Shown here one piece after another: positions 36,181 to 44,508 of a DNA stretch of 53,677 nucleotides. The DNA is taken from positions 1-53,677 of the forward strand of contig CAJJAQ010000105.1 in NCBI GenBank assembly GCA_905182095.1, given 5' to 3'. The position numbers and the translations under genes were made by a program. This DNA comes from an uncultured Pseudomonadales bacterium. GTDB taxonomy: Bacteria; Pseudomonadota; Gammaproteobacteria; Pseudomonadales; Azotimanducaceae. The notes beneath the pieces were generated by a model that was given only the letters and a program-made list of their open reading frames with translations, was not told the DNA's origin and made no database searches. Each line of letters begins with the position of its first letter. Position 1 is the stretch's first letter.

Positions 36181-37176
36181 ATGCAAGCTAATCCAAAAAA
36201 CACCGCCCCCTACGATGCCCTCAGCCCAGATACCATTTTGGACGCCATAGAAAGTGTCGGCATTGAACCTACGGGTAGTTTGCTTGCACTAAATAGCTAC
36301 GAAAACCGGGTTTACCAAGTGGGCTTAGAAAGTGGCGAATTTGTTATCGCCAAATTCTATCGGCCTAATCGTTGGACCGACGCAGCCATCGCGGAAGAAC
36401 ACGCCTATACCCAAGGGTTATTCGACGACGAAATATCTGTTGTACCGCCCATGCAAATTGACGGCGCCACTGTGTTTAATCACGCAGGTTTTCGTTTCGC
36501 TATTTTTCGCCGCCAAGGCGGCCACGCGCCCAACTTAGAAAACCAGGACGACCTAGAAGTACTGTCTAGAACTATCGCCAGGCTGCACGCCGTGGGTGCC
36601 CAGCAAAAATTTGAACACCGCATTACTTTGACCCATGAGCATTTGGGCACCAATAGCAGAAACTTTTTGCTGGAAAACAATTTTCTACCGCTGGAAATGG
36701 AAGAAGCTTACGCATCAGTTACCGAGCATCTGCTTAAGCACATAGAACCCCTAATGAGCGAAATGCAGGAATTACCATCCATTAGGATTCATGGCGACTG
36801 CCACATGGGCAATATTCTATGGCGCGGACAGACCCCGCATTTTGTGGATTTTGACGATTGCCTTATGGGGCCACCTATTCAAGATTTATGGATGCTCTTA
36901 AATGGCGATCGTGCTGAACAAACCGGGCAATTGGCAACCATATTGGACGCCTACAACGATTTTTATGACTTTGATGTGCGCACACTAAAACTCATCGAAC
37001 CGCTGCGCACCTTACGCATTATGTATCACGCAGCCTGGATTGCACGTCGCTGGGAAGATCCAGCATTCCCCGTGGCATTCCCCACCTTCGATTCAGTAAA
37101 TTACTGGTCTTATCATGTGCTGGCATTACGCGAACAGATGTCCATGCTCGACGAGCCACCGTTAATGTATTTATAG
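36181..37176 (+). CDS. srkA: Stress-response kinase SrkA (YihE/RdoA)
   Basis: The protein is about 331 residues and matches E. coli SrkA throughout: LNSYENRVYQVG, FVIAKFYRPNRWTDAAI, the catalytic IRIHGDCHMGNILWRG, the metal-binding VDFDDCLMGP, DLWMLLNGDRAEQ and ARRWEDPAFPVAFP. SrkA is a Ser/Thr kinase of the APH fold that protects against stress-induced death, possibly by countering MazEF. An ATG at 36142 would add 13 residues; neither start has a clear ribosome-binding site, and 36181 is nearer the E. coli length. The usual partner dsbA is not adjacent. Confidence 0.92.
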   Translation: MQANPKNTAPYDALSPDTILDAIESVGIEPTGSLLALNSYENRVYQVGLESGEFVIAKFYRPNRWTDAAIAEEHAYTQGLFDDEISVVPPMQIDGATVFNHAGFRFAIFRRQGGHAPNLENQDDLEVLSRTIARLHAVGAQQKFEHRITLTHEHLGTNSRNFLLENNFLPLEMEEAYASVTEHLLKHIEPLMSEMQELPSIRIHGDCHMGNILWRGQTPHFVDFDDCLMGPPIQDLWMLLNGDRAEQTGQLATILDAYNDFYDFDVRTLKLIEPLRTLRIMYHAAWIARRWEDPAFPVAFPTFDSVNYWSYHVLALREQMSMLDEPPLMYL

Positions 37177-37381
37177 CTAGTGATGCAAATTTAGACAGAA
37201 CCGAGATTGGGGAATTCGCCTAAGGCGCGAGCAAAATGTCACTTACCGAGCATTTTCAAACAATTTAGAACTTACTCTAAAAACCAAGGGCAACCCTAGA
37301 TTAATCAACACCAGGTTGGTCAAACAAAATTGCTCAAACAAGAATGCTCAAACAAGAAAATTGCCACCTAAACCCAGCGCC

Positions 37382-38572
37382 CTAATCTATACCTAAAGCC
37401 TTACGGTTTTCCCAAACATTCGCATATTGTTGCAGCAGATTAGCTTTTTCTTCTGTGCCACATAAGGCCAGGTCTGCCTTCAGAGCAAGCAACGCCTTAT
37501 CTGTGCTGGTTGCTTCGTCGTCTTGTCCGCCGGCTAGAGTTTTCGCTGCATACCGGTGTGTTGGAAATGTGCGGTAATTTGACACAATGTCTTTATCTAA
37601 ACGCTCAGCCAGTTGCTCAACTTCTTCTAGACCTTCTAGACCACTTATCGGGCGCGCAAAACTCAGGTGCACCCGACCCTTATAACCCATCAAGCCAAGA
37701 ATCATACTTTGCAGATCTTCATGCTCAGACTTTTCGTAGACGCCGTTGCGAGCAATGGCAACCAACTCCTCAGCTTTTTTAATACCGCAGGGGTCCACCT
37801 CATAAGAAACTGAGACAGGCACAATTTGTACCTCGGTCAACAATGCCGACAGAGGAGCGTCTTCATCGCGATAAGCAAGCAAGAGCATTTTCAGCAATGC
37901 GGGATCGGTTCTATCAAAGCCATCTTTGGCACGTCCTTCGCGCTGAGCAATCCAAACAGAAACGCCCTCATCTAGCGAATGGCGAATATAGCCACTGGTT
38001 TTCGTCAGTGCTCGGTAATAAGCACGCATACCATCTACATCGCGCTCAACAATAAAGCTCTTATTCAAACGCATTAAGTCTGCAGCCAAACTGTTAGAAA
38101 GCAAATTGTCGCCAACCGCCATGCGACAGGTATCGTGCCCAGCTTGCTGAATAAGATAATTAATCAGACTGGAATCCATCAAAATATCGCGATGGTTTGA
38201 GATAAATAAATAGGGCTTGTTAGGGTCTAAGTGCTCTAAGCCGCTAACCGAGAGGTTATCAATTGAACGCGCCACCACTTGGTCAAAATAGTGCGTGACC
38301 AGTTTTTGGCAATCTCGAATAGTCTTTAGACCACGGGTTTTATACAGCAACAGCAGCCGCGTTAACGTCTGGCCAGCAATATTATTGGCCAGCAATTTGG
38401 GCATAGCCAACTCACTGGCAGCAATGGCCAGCTCCGGAGAAGTTACCAAGCGCTGGATAACACTTGGCACTTCATGATCAAGAAAGGGTCTAATGGAATC
38501 GTATTCAGACATCAGGGCGCCAGCAACGGCCTCCAACAAATTCGAGTGAGATTGCCTATCATCTGCATTCAA
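37382..38572 (-). CDS. Glycerol-phosphate-type acyltransferase (PlsC fold)
   Basis: The 396-residue protein has a PlsC-like acyltransferase core with FISNHRDILMD (block I, NHxxxxD) near residue 130, then FIVERDVDG, WIAQREGRAKDG (block III) and VPVSVSYEVDP (block IV). Long helical extensions lie on both sides. Similar proteins are annotated as 1-acyl-sn-glycerol-3-phosphate acyltransferases. The TTG at 38572 is the longest start, with AAGG just upstream; an ATG at 38512 (MSEYDSIRPF) is a plausible alternative. It would act at the inner face of the membrane in phospholipid synthesis or remodelling. Confidence 0.8.
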   Translation of the reverse strand: MNADDRQSHSNLLEAVAGALMSEYDSIRPFLDHEVPSVIQRLVTSPELAIAASELAMPKLLANNIAGQTLTRLLLLYKTRGLKTIRDCQKLVTHYFDQVVARSIDNLSVSGLEHLDPNKPYLFISNHRDILMDSSLINYLIQQAGHDTCRMAVGDNLLSNSLAADLMRLNKSFIVERDVDGMRAYYRALTKTSGYIRHSLDEGVSVWIAQREGRAKDGFDRTDPALLKMLLLAYRDEDAPLSALLTEVQIVPVSVSYEVDPCGIKKAEELVAIARNGVYEKSEHEDLQSMILGLMGYKGRVHLSFARPISGLEGLEEVEQLAERLDKDIVSNYRTFPTHRYAAKTLAGGQDDEATSTDKALLALKADLALCGTEEKANLLQQYANVWENRKALGID

Positions 38573-38584
38573 GGAGCCTTAAGC

Positions 38585-38622
38585 AAGGGGCCCTCGAGCA
38601 AGGGGCCTTGCTCAAGGGGCCT
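38585..38622. repeat. Repeated CAAGGGGCC with perfect inverted repeat
   Basis: Three CAAGGGGCC copies are arranged within 38 bases. GAGCAAGG and CCTTGCTC (38596-38613) form a perfect eight-base-pair palindrome separated by GG. The site lies in the short gap between two - strand genes and could be a hairpin in the mRNA or a binding site. Confidence 0.6.
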
Positions 38623-38687
38623 TAATCCCACCACACCAGCGAACCCTGCCGACAGATTATGGCTAGGAGTGTACTGCGACTCGCATA

Positions 38688-39464
38688 TTAGGCGGAAAGC
38701 GGCTGTAAGGCGCTAAAGCAAATCCAAACACCCATGAGTAGAAGAATAAAGAACGCTCCGCGCTTCAAAATATCTTCGCTGACCAGAGGCGGAAAAGCCT
38801 TACCTAGCCAAGCACCTAGCAATACCGCCGGCACGCCGATGGCCGCGTAAGTCATAACTGTCGAAGTGAGGCCACCTTGTACCCCCACCACCAAAGTACG
38901 AGTAGACGTGGTTAAGAAAAAGCTACTCAGTAAAGTGGCGCGAATAACTTTCACCGCTAAGGGCTGGCTATAGCCAAACCACCCAAGCACCGGCCCGCTG
39001 GCTGAAAACATGCCGCCCAAAAGACCGCCGAGTAAGCCGCTGACCCAAGCAAAAAACCCGCCCGAAACCTCCTGCATAGCACGAGGCCGAATGGTCATGG
39101 CCAGGCCACCTACAGTAATAAAAACACCCAGGCACAGCTCCAGAGAGCGGCTGTCCTCAGTATCTAAATAGCCCAGCAGCCACAAACCAATAAAAATGCC
39201 CGGCAGTTGGCCTAGACCAATCCAAAACAGCAGCCGCCTATGCACATGCTGCAGCTGGCCGCGCAAAGAAAACGTGGTATTTACAATTGTCATTAAACTG
39301 ACGACAGCGGCCAAAGTTGGAATATCCAACAAGCGCAGCCCACCTACCACCGCCACTATTGTCATACCCATAGCAAAGCCCGCTACAGATTGAACATAAC
39401 TGCCAAAGAGAATAACGAGTAGAAAAATTATGATTGATTGAACTTCCACACCCCAGTGTGCCAC
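38688..39464 (-). CDS. TSUP family (TauE/SafE) transporter
   Basis: The 258-residue integral membrane protein has about eight hydrophobic helices and the family start IIIFLLVILFGSYVQSVAGF. The repeated GLLGGLLGGMFSASGPVLG loop is the TSUP signature. Members export or import sulfite, sulfonates or organic anions; the substrate here is unknown. The GTG at 39464 is used, and a second GTG five codons later is possible. Confidence 0.87.
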   Translation of the reverse strand: MAHWGVEVQSIIIFLLVILFGSYVQSVAGFAMGMTIVAVVGGLRLLDIPTLAAVVSLMTIVNTTFSLRGQLQHVHRRLLFWIGLGQLPGIFIGLWLLGYLDTEDSRSLELCLGVFITVGGLAMTIRPRAMQEVSGGFFAWVSGLLGGLLGGMFSASGPVLGWFGYSQPLAVKVIRATLLSSFFLTTSTRTLVVGVQGGLTSTVMTYAAIGVPAVLLGAWLGKAFPPLVSEDILKRGAFFILLLMGVWICFSALQPLSA

Positions 39465-39567
39465 ATGAGTAGCTTAAGCTGCTGGACAAATAGCCACCAA
39501 AGCTTGGCGCAACTAGCCGATATCTGACCACTCTTAAGCTATTGCTCAACCTGTTGCCAAAAGCAGA

Positions 39568-39699
39568 GCCAAACTATTGCGAAAACTATCTCAAAAACCA
39601 TCTCAAAAACTATGGCGAAAACTATGGTGAGAACTATGGCAAAACTAAGATTAAAACTCGGACTAAAACTCGGACTAAAACCAACACTAGAGCCAAAAC
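39568..39699. repeat. Minisatellite of eleven 12-base units
   Basis: Eleven consecutive 12-base units can be laid out without gaps. Early units resemble CGAAAACTATGG and later ones TAAAACTCGGAC, with two of the latter identical. The array lies directly upstream of the SDR start at 39749. Reading frames through it give only four-residue periodic, low-complexity peptides, so it is treated as non-coding. Confidence 0.85.
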
Positions 39700-39748
39700 T
39701 CTACCGCATCTGGTAGGGTTACGCTGGCGCAAATTGGTAAGGTAATCC

Positions 39749-40543
39749 ATGAATTTAGATCTAGAAAATAAAACCGCACTGGTCACCGGCAGTCACCGAG
39801 GCACCGGGCAAATTATCGCTCAAACTTTATTGAATGAAGGCGCACAGGTGTTAGTTCATGGCATGTCTATGAGCCAAGCCCAAGCCTCGGTCGACGAACT
39901 AGGCGGTGGCATTCCAGTCAGTGGCGACATCGTCAGCCATAAAGGCTGCCAGGAATTACTAAATGCTTGCGCAGATTATCCGGTAAATATTTTGATTAAT
40001 AACTACGGCGCAGCAGACCCTAGCCGCTGGCAACCCAAAGGTGGTGACTCAACTGCAGAAGAGGATCCATGGATCGTTGCCTATCAAAAGAACGTTCTGT
40101 CTGCCCAGCGGCTGATCGAAGGCATGTTGCCTAGTCTGATAGCCAATGGCTGGGGGCGCATCATTAACCTAGGCACCGTAGGTTCCACCAGCCCAAACTC
40201 GCGTAACCCCGGCTATTACTCGGCCAAGGGTGCATTAGCCACAATGACCGTGAGCCTAGCTAAAGAAGTAGCTGGCACAGGAGTACGCGTAAACCTAGTT
40301 TCACCAGGCATGATCCTCACACCAGAAGTGCAAGCGGGCTATATGCAACGAGGCCTCGAGCAAGGTTGGGGCAGTAACTGGGAAGAGATCGAAGCACATG
40401 TGGCCAAAGACATTCCCATAAGACGTATTTCTCGACGTGAGGAAGTAGCAGGCCTGGTGGCTTTTTTGTGCGGTCCACAAGCCGACGCCATTCACGGTCA
40501 GAACATCAAAATGGAAGGCGGCCAACTGGGCCTAGTTTCCTAA
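39749..40543 (+). CDS. SDR-family oxidoreductase
   Basis: The 264-residue classical short-chain dehydrogenase starts with ALVTGSHRGTGQIIA (cofactor loop) and has NNYGAADPS, a Ser/Thr site near IINLGTVGSTS, YYSAKGALATM (Tyr and Lys) and PGMILTPEV. The insertion between strands 4 and 5 and the QNIKMEGGQLGLV end resemble 3-oxoacyl-ACP-reductase-like dehydrogenases of catabolic operons. The substrate is not clear. Its promoter region is occupied by a 12-base repeat array. Confidence 0.87.
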   Translation: MNLDLENKTALVTGSHRGTGQIIAQTLLNEGAQVLVHGMSMSQAQASVDELGGGIPVSGDIVSHKGCQELLNACADYPVNILINNYGAADPSRWQPKGGDSTAEEDPWIVAYQKNVLSAQRLIEGMLPSLIANGWGRIINLGTVGSTSPNSRNPGYYSAKGALATMTVSLAKEVAGTGVRVNLVSPGMILTPEVQAGYMQRGLEQGWGSNWEEIEAHVAKDIPIRRISRREEVAGLVAFLCGPQADAIHGQNIKMEGGQLGLVS

Positions 40544-40577
40544 ACACTACCCACCACCTAAAGAAGCAGCTAATTCA

Positions 40578-40973
40578 ATGCAACAAACCCAATTTCGCTT
40601 AGCCGGCGCAGCACTAGCACTGGCTGCAGTGTTCGTCCTGGATCTCAGCCAAGCAACGGCACTGCATAAACTATGGTTACCCATGCTGTTAGCCATAGGT
40701 GTCTACTTTATGACCTTTTCAGTAATGGCTGTGGCGGTATCTTGCGGCACCTTGGCAGCAATTCACTTAGACCTAAACTCAGCCTCTTGGGTAGAGTCCC
40801 AAGCCTACCCATTAGTCGTTGGTGTGAGTGCACTGGTGGCCGGTCGCATCGGTTTACAGCGCTTTCGACAGCGCATAGCAGACACCCACGAGGAACGCTG
40901 GGCCAACAGGCGTGGTGAAGAAGATGCAACAAACAATACTGACGACTCTGACGACTCTAAAAACCAACCATAA
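40578..40973 (+). CDS. Hypothetical membrane protein, 131 aa
   Basis: It has about three hydrophobic segments (LAGAALALAAVFVLDL, WLPMLLAIGVYFMTFSVMAVAV and AYPLVVGVSALVAGRIGL). A charged, acidic C-terminal tail follows with Asp-rich TDDSDDSKNQP. No family is recognised. It lies 34 bases after the SDR and 14 before the HAD gene, so the three likely form one operon. Confidence 0.6.
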   Translation: MQQTQFRLAGAALALAAVFVLDLSQATALHKLWLPMLLAIGVYFMTFSVMAVAVSCGTLAAIHLDLNSASWVESQAYPLVVGVSALVAGRIGLQRFRQRIADTHEERWANRRGEEDATNNTDDSDDSKNQP

Positions 40974-40987
40974 GCGAGCCGCCTGCC

Positions 40988-41641
40988 TTGACCAATAATA
41001 GACCCGCCCAGTTCCAAGCCATTCTCTTTGATTTCGATGGCACCCTAGCACCCAATCTAGATTTAGCAGACATGCGGCGCCAAATTGCAGTAATGGCTGC
41101 CGCCACGCAAACACCCAGCGAGGTTTATGGGGATCTCTATATTGTGGAAATCATCACCGCCACAAGTGCGTGGATGCACGCGCAAAACAAACATACTCAG
41201 GCAGACGAGTTTGCTGCCGCCAGTCATCAGCGCATTATCGATATAGAGGTAGCGGCAGCGAAAACCACAAATCTATTTCCACAGGCTAGGGACAAACTTA
41301 CAGCCCTACGCGAGCAGAACATAAAGCTAGGCATTGTCACGCGTAACTGCCGAGCTGCTGTGCTACAGATGTTTCCCGACCTAGATGACTATATAGATGC
41401 CTTGCATGCTAGAGATGACACAGTGCACTTAAAGCCAGACGTGCGTCACTTACAGGTCAATCTAGACGCACTAAATTGCTCAGCCCAGCACAGTGCAATG
41501 GTCGGAGACGGTGGGCTAGATATGCAGGCCGGTAAAGATTTGAACATGTATTGTATTGGCGTACTCAGCGGCAGTAACGACGCACAAGCACTCCTCGACG
41601 CTGGGGCGAATGAAGTTTTGCAGGACTACCGAGAAATTTAG
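40988..41641 (+). CDS. HAD-family hydrolase
   Basis: The 217-residue protein has motif I AILFDFDGTLAPN, motif II LGIVTRNC, motif III Lys in HLKPDVRHL and motif IV MVGDGGLDM. The cap domain is an inserted helix bundle after motif I. It is most likely a small-molecule phosphatase of unknown substrate. The TTG start is the only in-frame start near the motif; a weak GAG lies before it. It starts 14 bases after the membrane protein gene. Confidence 0.82.
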   Translation: MTNNRPAQFQAILFDFDGTLAPNLDLADMRRQIAVMAAATQTPSEVYGDLYIVEIITATSAWMHAQNKHTQADEFAAASHQRIIDIEVAAAKTTNLFPQARDKLTALREQNIKLGIVTRNCRAAVLQMFPDLDDYIDALHARDDTVHLKPDVRHLQVNLDALNCSAQHSAMVGDGGLDMQAGKDLNMYCIGVLSGSNDAQALLDAGANEVLQDYREI

Positions 41642-41796
41642 CCCAAGCAAATTAAAGTATCCATTAACAGCCGGCGCAAATTATCAACTGGCGCAGATAA
41701 CCAAATAGACAACCGGTAAGGGAGCAGCGACGCCAAAGGTTGGCATATCACTCTGCAAAGTCCAGAATGAAGATAAGATCAAACTGGTGAAAGCTT

Positions 41797-42090
41797 ATGC
41801 ACAAGGTCACGCTAGCGAGAAACGAAATCAGCCCATTACTGGACCGGCTTATTTTACAGTTGGAGGCAGAAGGCAGATTAACCCAGCGAGCGCACTTTCG
41901 GCGCATTCAACGGCGCATTGAAGTAGCCCATAATGAATGGGACTTAACGCCGCCCATCATTGATCTTTCATCCGCAAGCGCAATGGGCTTCAAGTTTTCT
42001 TCCACCGCCGATGCATTGGTCGCCCGCATATTAGACAAAACCAAAGTATTAGTAGATGCGCTAACTGGCGAATCTCTGACCCGGCATTAA
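41797..42090 (+). CDS. Hypothetical protein, 97 aa
   Basis: A small soluble, basic product with helical character (LLDRLILQLEAEGRL, HFRRIQRRIEVAHNEW) starts at an ATG with only a weak ribosome-binding site. I do not recognise it. It sits between the HAD and MOSC genes on the same strand. Confidence 0.5.
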   Translation: MHKVTLARNEISPLLDRLILQLEAEGRLTQRAHFRRIQRRIEVAHNEWDLTPPIIDLSSASAMGFKFSSTADALVARILDKTKVLVDALTGESLTRH

Positions 42091-42181
42091 ATCGGGCTGG
42101 CGCTCATCGCAGAACTAATTCTAGAACCGGCGCCGGCTCAAAAACCCAAAACCCAACAAAACACAAAAAAAAGGATCTTCA

Positions 42182-43054
42182 ATGCCTGCCACCATCACCG
42201 ACATATTTCGCTATCCAGTAAAAAGCATGAAGGGCCACGCGCTATCTAGCGCGTTAATGACTAAGCGCGGGATACCCGGTGACAGAGCATGGGCCCTTAA
42301 AGATGAAGAGCGCGGCGGCATTAAGGGCGGCAAACGCTTCCCCCAACTGTTATCAATGACACCAGTATTTGCCAGCGAACCCAATGAGCAAAACATCTCG
42401 CCCAATGTCAGCATCACTTTAGCAAACGGCCAAGTTGTCACCTCATCCGATGCGGACATAAACGCCGTACTCTCCGAGGCCGTGGGTTCCCCAGTCAGCC
42501 TGTGGCCAATACTGCCGGAAGATCAGTTGGAACATTATCTGCGTCCACCCATGGACGAAAATGTTGATGTAGAAGCTTACTACCGAGAAATTTTTGCACG
42601 CAACCCAGACGAGCCCTTGCCAGATGTATCTTTATTTCCCGAGGAAGTGCTGAAATACGAGTCTCCCCCCGGCAGCTATTTTGACGCATTCCCCATATTG
42701 GTTATGAGCAAGGCAAGCTTAATTCACTTAAACGAAGTAGCGGCCGCCGCAGGCGGTCAATCAAACTTCGACGTCAGACGTTTTCGACCGAATATCCTGT
42801 TAGATATCGACGCAAGCGGGTTTCCAGAAAACCAGTGGATGGGCAGACGCGCAAAAATTGGCAGCGCAGTGATTAAATTTGAAATGCCTTGCCCACGATG
42901 TGTCATCACCACCCACGGTTTTGAAGACCTGCCCAAAGACCCCAAAATAATGCGTCACTTGGTAAAAGAAAATGGCGGCAACTTAGGCGCCTACGTGAGC
43001 ATAGAAACCCCGGGCACCTTTGCCCAGGGCGACGTTATAGAATTACTGGACTAA
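42182..43054 (+). CDS. MOSC domain protein (YcbX-like)
   Basis: The 290-residue protein has an N-terminal MOSC beta-barrel (IFRYPVKSMKGHAL, RAWALKDEE) followed by the MOSC domain. The sulfur-carrying Cys lies in MPCPRCVITT near residue 238. YcbX-type proteins handle molybdenum cofactor or reduce N-hydroxylated compounds with an electron partner. There is no fused ferredoxin domain here, unlike E. coli YcbX. An intrinsic terminator lies 140 bases downstream. Confidence 0.88.
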   Translation: MPATITDIFRYPVKSMKGHALSSALMTKRGIPGDRAWALKDEERGGIKGGKRFPQLLSMTPVFASEPNEQNISPNVSITLANGQVVTSSDADINAVLSEAVGSPVSLWPILPEDQLEHYLRPPMDENVDVEAYYREIFARNPDEPLPDVSLFPEEVLKYESPPGSYFDAFPILVMSKASLIHLNEVAAAAGGQSNFDVRRFRPNILLDIDASGFPENQWMGRRAKIGSAVIKFEMPCPRCVITTHGFEDLPKDPKIMRHLVKENGGNLGAYVSIETPGTFAQGDVIELLD

Positions 43055-43190
43055 GGCCGTTCTGCAAAAGCGTCCTGGCACGAGCCAGCGCTGAAAAAGA
43101 CCAAACAGCATAAGAGGCAACCGGCCAAATAGACATGAAAGGCTAACAAACGGCCCAAAAAAGACCATAAAAGGCCAAAAAAAAGGTCAA

Positions 43191-43220
43191 AAAAAAGGCG
43201 TCCTACAGGACGCCTTTTTT
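43191..43220. terminator. Bidirectional intrinsic terminator
   Basis: GGCGTCC and GGACGCC form a seven-base-pair stem with loop TACA, flanked by a run of A and TTTTTT. It can end both the MOSC gene and the converging acyl-CoA dehydrogenase operon. Confidence 0.93.
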
Positions 43221-43256
43221 ACTCAACTGAAACCTCGCTAGAAGCTTCGAGCCAGT

Positions 43257-44468
43257 TTAGTTGCTGCCAGTAGGCACTTCACTAAATGGCATACCCTTAT
43301 CCATACGAGGTTCTTGAGGCATGCCCAACACGCGTTCCGCGATAATGTTGGCCATAATCTCATCAGTACCGCCGGCAATACGTAAGCCAGGCGCACCCAT
43401 ATAGTTCATTTGAATAATGCCGGCTTCTTTGGACATTTCGTCGTCCCAAATAGCACCGCTCATTTCTAAGAGGTCCATGCAGAAAGAGGCCATTTCTTGG
43501 TTCTTCGGTGCACCCACCAACTTACCAATGGAGTTTTCTGGTCCAGGAATTTCGCCACGAGAAATCGCTGTCATTGACCGATAGCCGGTGAAACGCAGAC
43601 CAGACTCTTGCACATACCAGTTAGCCAACTTCGCACGTACCGCGCCGTCTTCAATGGCAGGCTTATCATCAATCATCACTTCGTTAGCAATGCGGTAAGC
43701 CATGTCTACATTCACCGCGGAACTACCGCCACCAATAGAGGCGCGCTCGTTCATCAATGTGGTCAAAGCAACCTGCCAACCTTGGCCAACTTCGCCCAAA
43801 CGCTGACTGTCAGGAATACGTACATCGGTAAAGTAAACTTCGTTGAAGTTAGCGCCACCAGTAAGCTGTCTAATCGGCTTAATTTCTACACCTGGAGATT
43901 TCATATCCAAGAAGAAATAGCTCAAGCCTTTGTGCTTAGCCACATTAGGATCTGTCCGCACAACAATAATGCCGTAGTCAGAATAATGCGCGCCCGAGGT
44001 CCAGATCTTCTGGCCATTAATGACCCAATCGTCACCATCGCGTTCTGCTTTAGTGCGCAGAGCCGCAAGGTCAGATCCGCCCGCAGGCTCAGAAAACAAC
44101 TGACACCAAATTTCTTCACCACTGGCTAGCTTCGGCAAGTAACGCTTGTGATGCTCTTCAGCAGCCCAAGTCATCATGGTCGGCGCGGCCATACCTTGAC
44201 CGATGCTGAACACGCCACCAGGCAGGTCGTATTTAGCTTCTTCTTGATTCCAAATCACTTGCTCAATGGCTGTAGCGCCACGACCACCAAATTCTTTGTC
44301 CCAACGAATGCAAGCCCAGCCCGCATCGTACTTACGCTTTTGCCACAGCTTAGCGGCGGCAATTTCATCTAAACCACTCAGCTCATCTGCACTGGGCACA
44401 TTCGCTTTCAACCAGGCTGCCGCTTCAGTGCGGAACGCCGCTTCTTCTTGATTATCGTTAAAATCCAT
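43257..44468 (-). CDS. Acyl-CoA dehydrogenase family protein, large partner of a pair
   Basis: The 403-residue flavoprotein starts DFNDNQEEAAFRTEAAAW and has QLFSEPAGGSDLAALRTKA, VINGQKIWTSGAHY (flavin and substrate contacts), LMNERASIGGG and a C-terminal GLRIAGGTDEIMANIIAERVLG. Residues normally used as Glu base in IYEGT are IAGGT here, so the base may instead be the Glu of LMNERASI, as in isovaleryl-type enzymes. It overlaps functionally with the next gene on the same strand, 40 bases upstream. The pair resembles heteromeric enzymes of steroid or branched-chain side-chain degradation. Confidence 0.88.
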   Translation of the reverse strand: MDFNDNQEEAAFRTEAAAWLKANVPSADELSGLDEIAAAKLWQKRKYDAGWACIRWDKEFGGRGATAIEQVIWNQEEAKYDLPGGVFSIGQGMAAPTMMTWAAEEHHKRYLPKLASGEEIWCQLFSEPAGGSDLAALRTKAERDGDDWVINGQKIWTSGAHYSDYGIIVVRTDPNVAKHKGLSYFFLDMKSPGVEIKPIRQLTGGANFNEVYFTDVRIPDSQRLGEVGQGWQVALTTLMNERASIGGGSSAVNVDMAYRIANEVMIDDKPAIEDGAVRAKLANWYVQESGLRFTGYRSMTAISRGEIPGPENSIGKLVGAPKNQEMASFCMDLLEMSGAIWDDEMSKEAGIIQMNYMGAPGLRIAGGTDEIMANIIAERVLGMPQEPRMDKGMPFSEVPTGSN

Positions 44469-44508
44469 ATCTTTCTTCCTAAACTTAAATTCTTGTGAAA
44501 ACCGCTAC

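Noticed and set aside
39542-39745. A 67-residue frame with KNYGENYG-like repeats
   Set aside because: The content is explained by the 12-base minisatellite, and composition before and after does not look coding.
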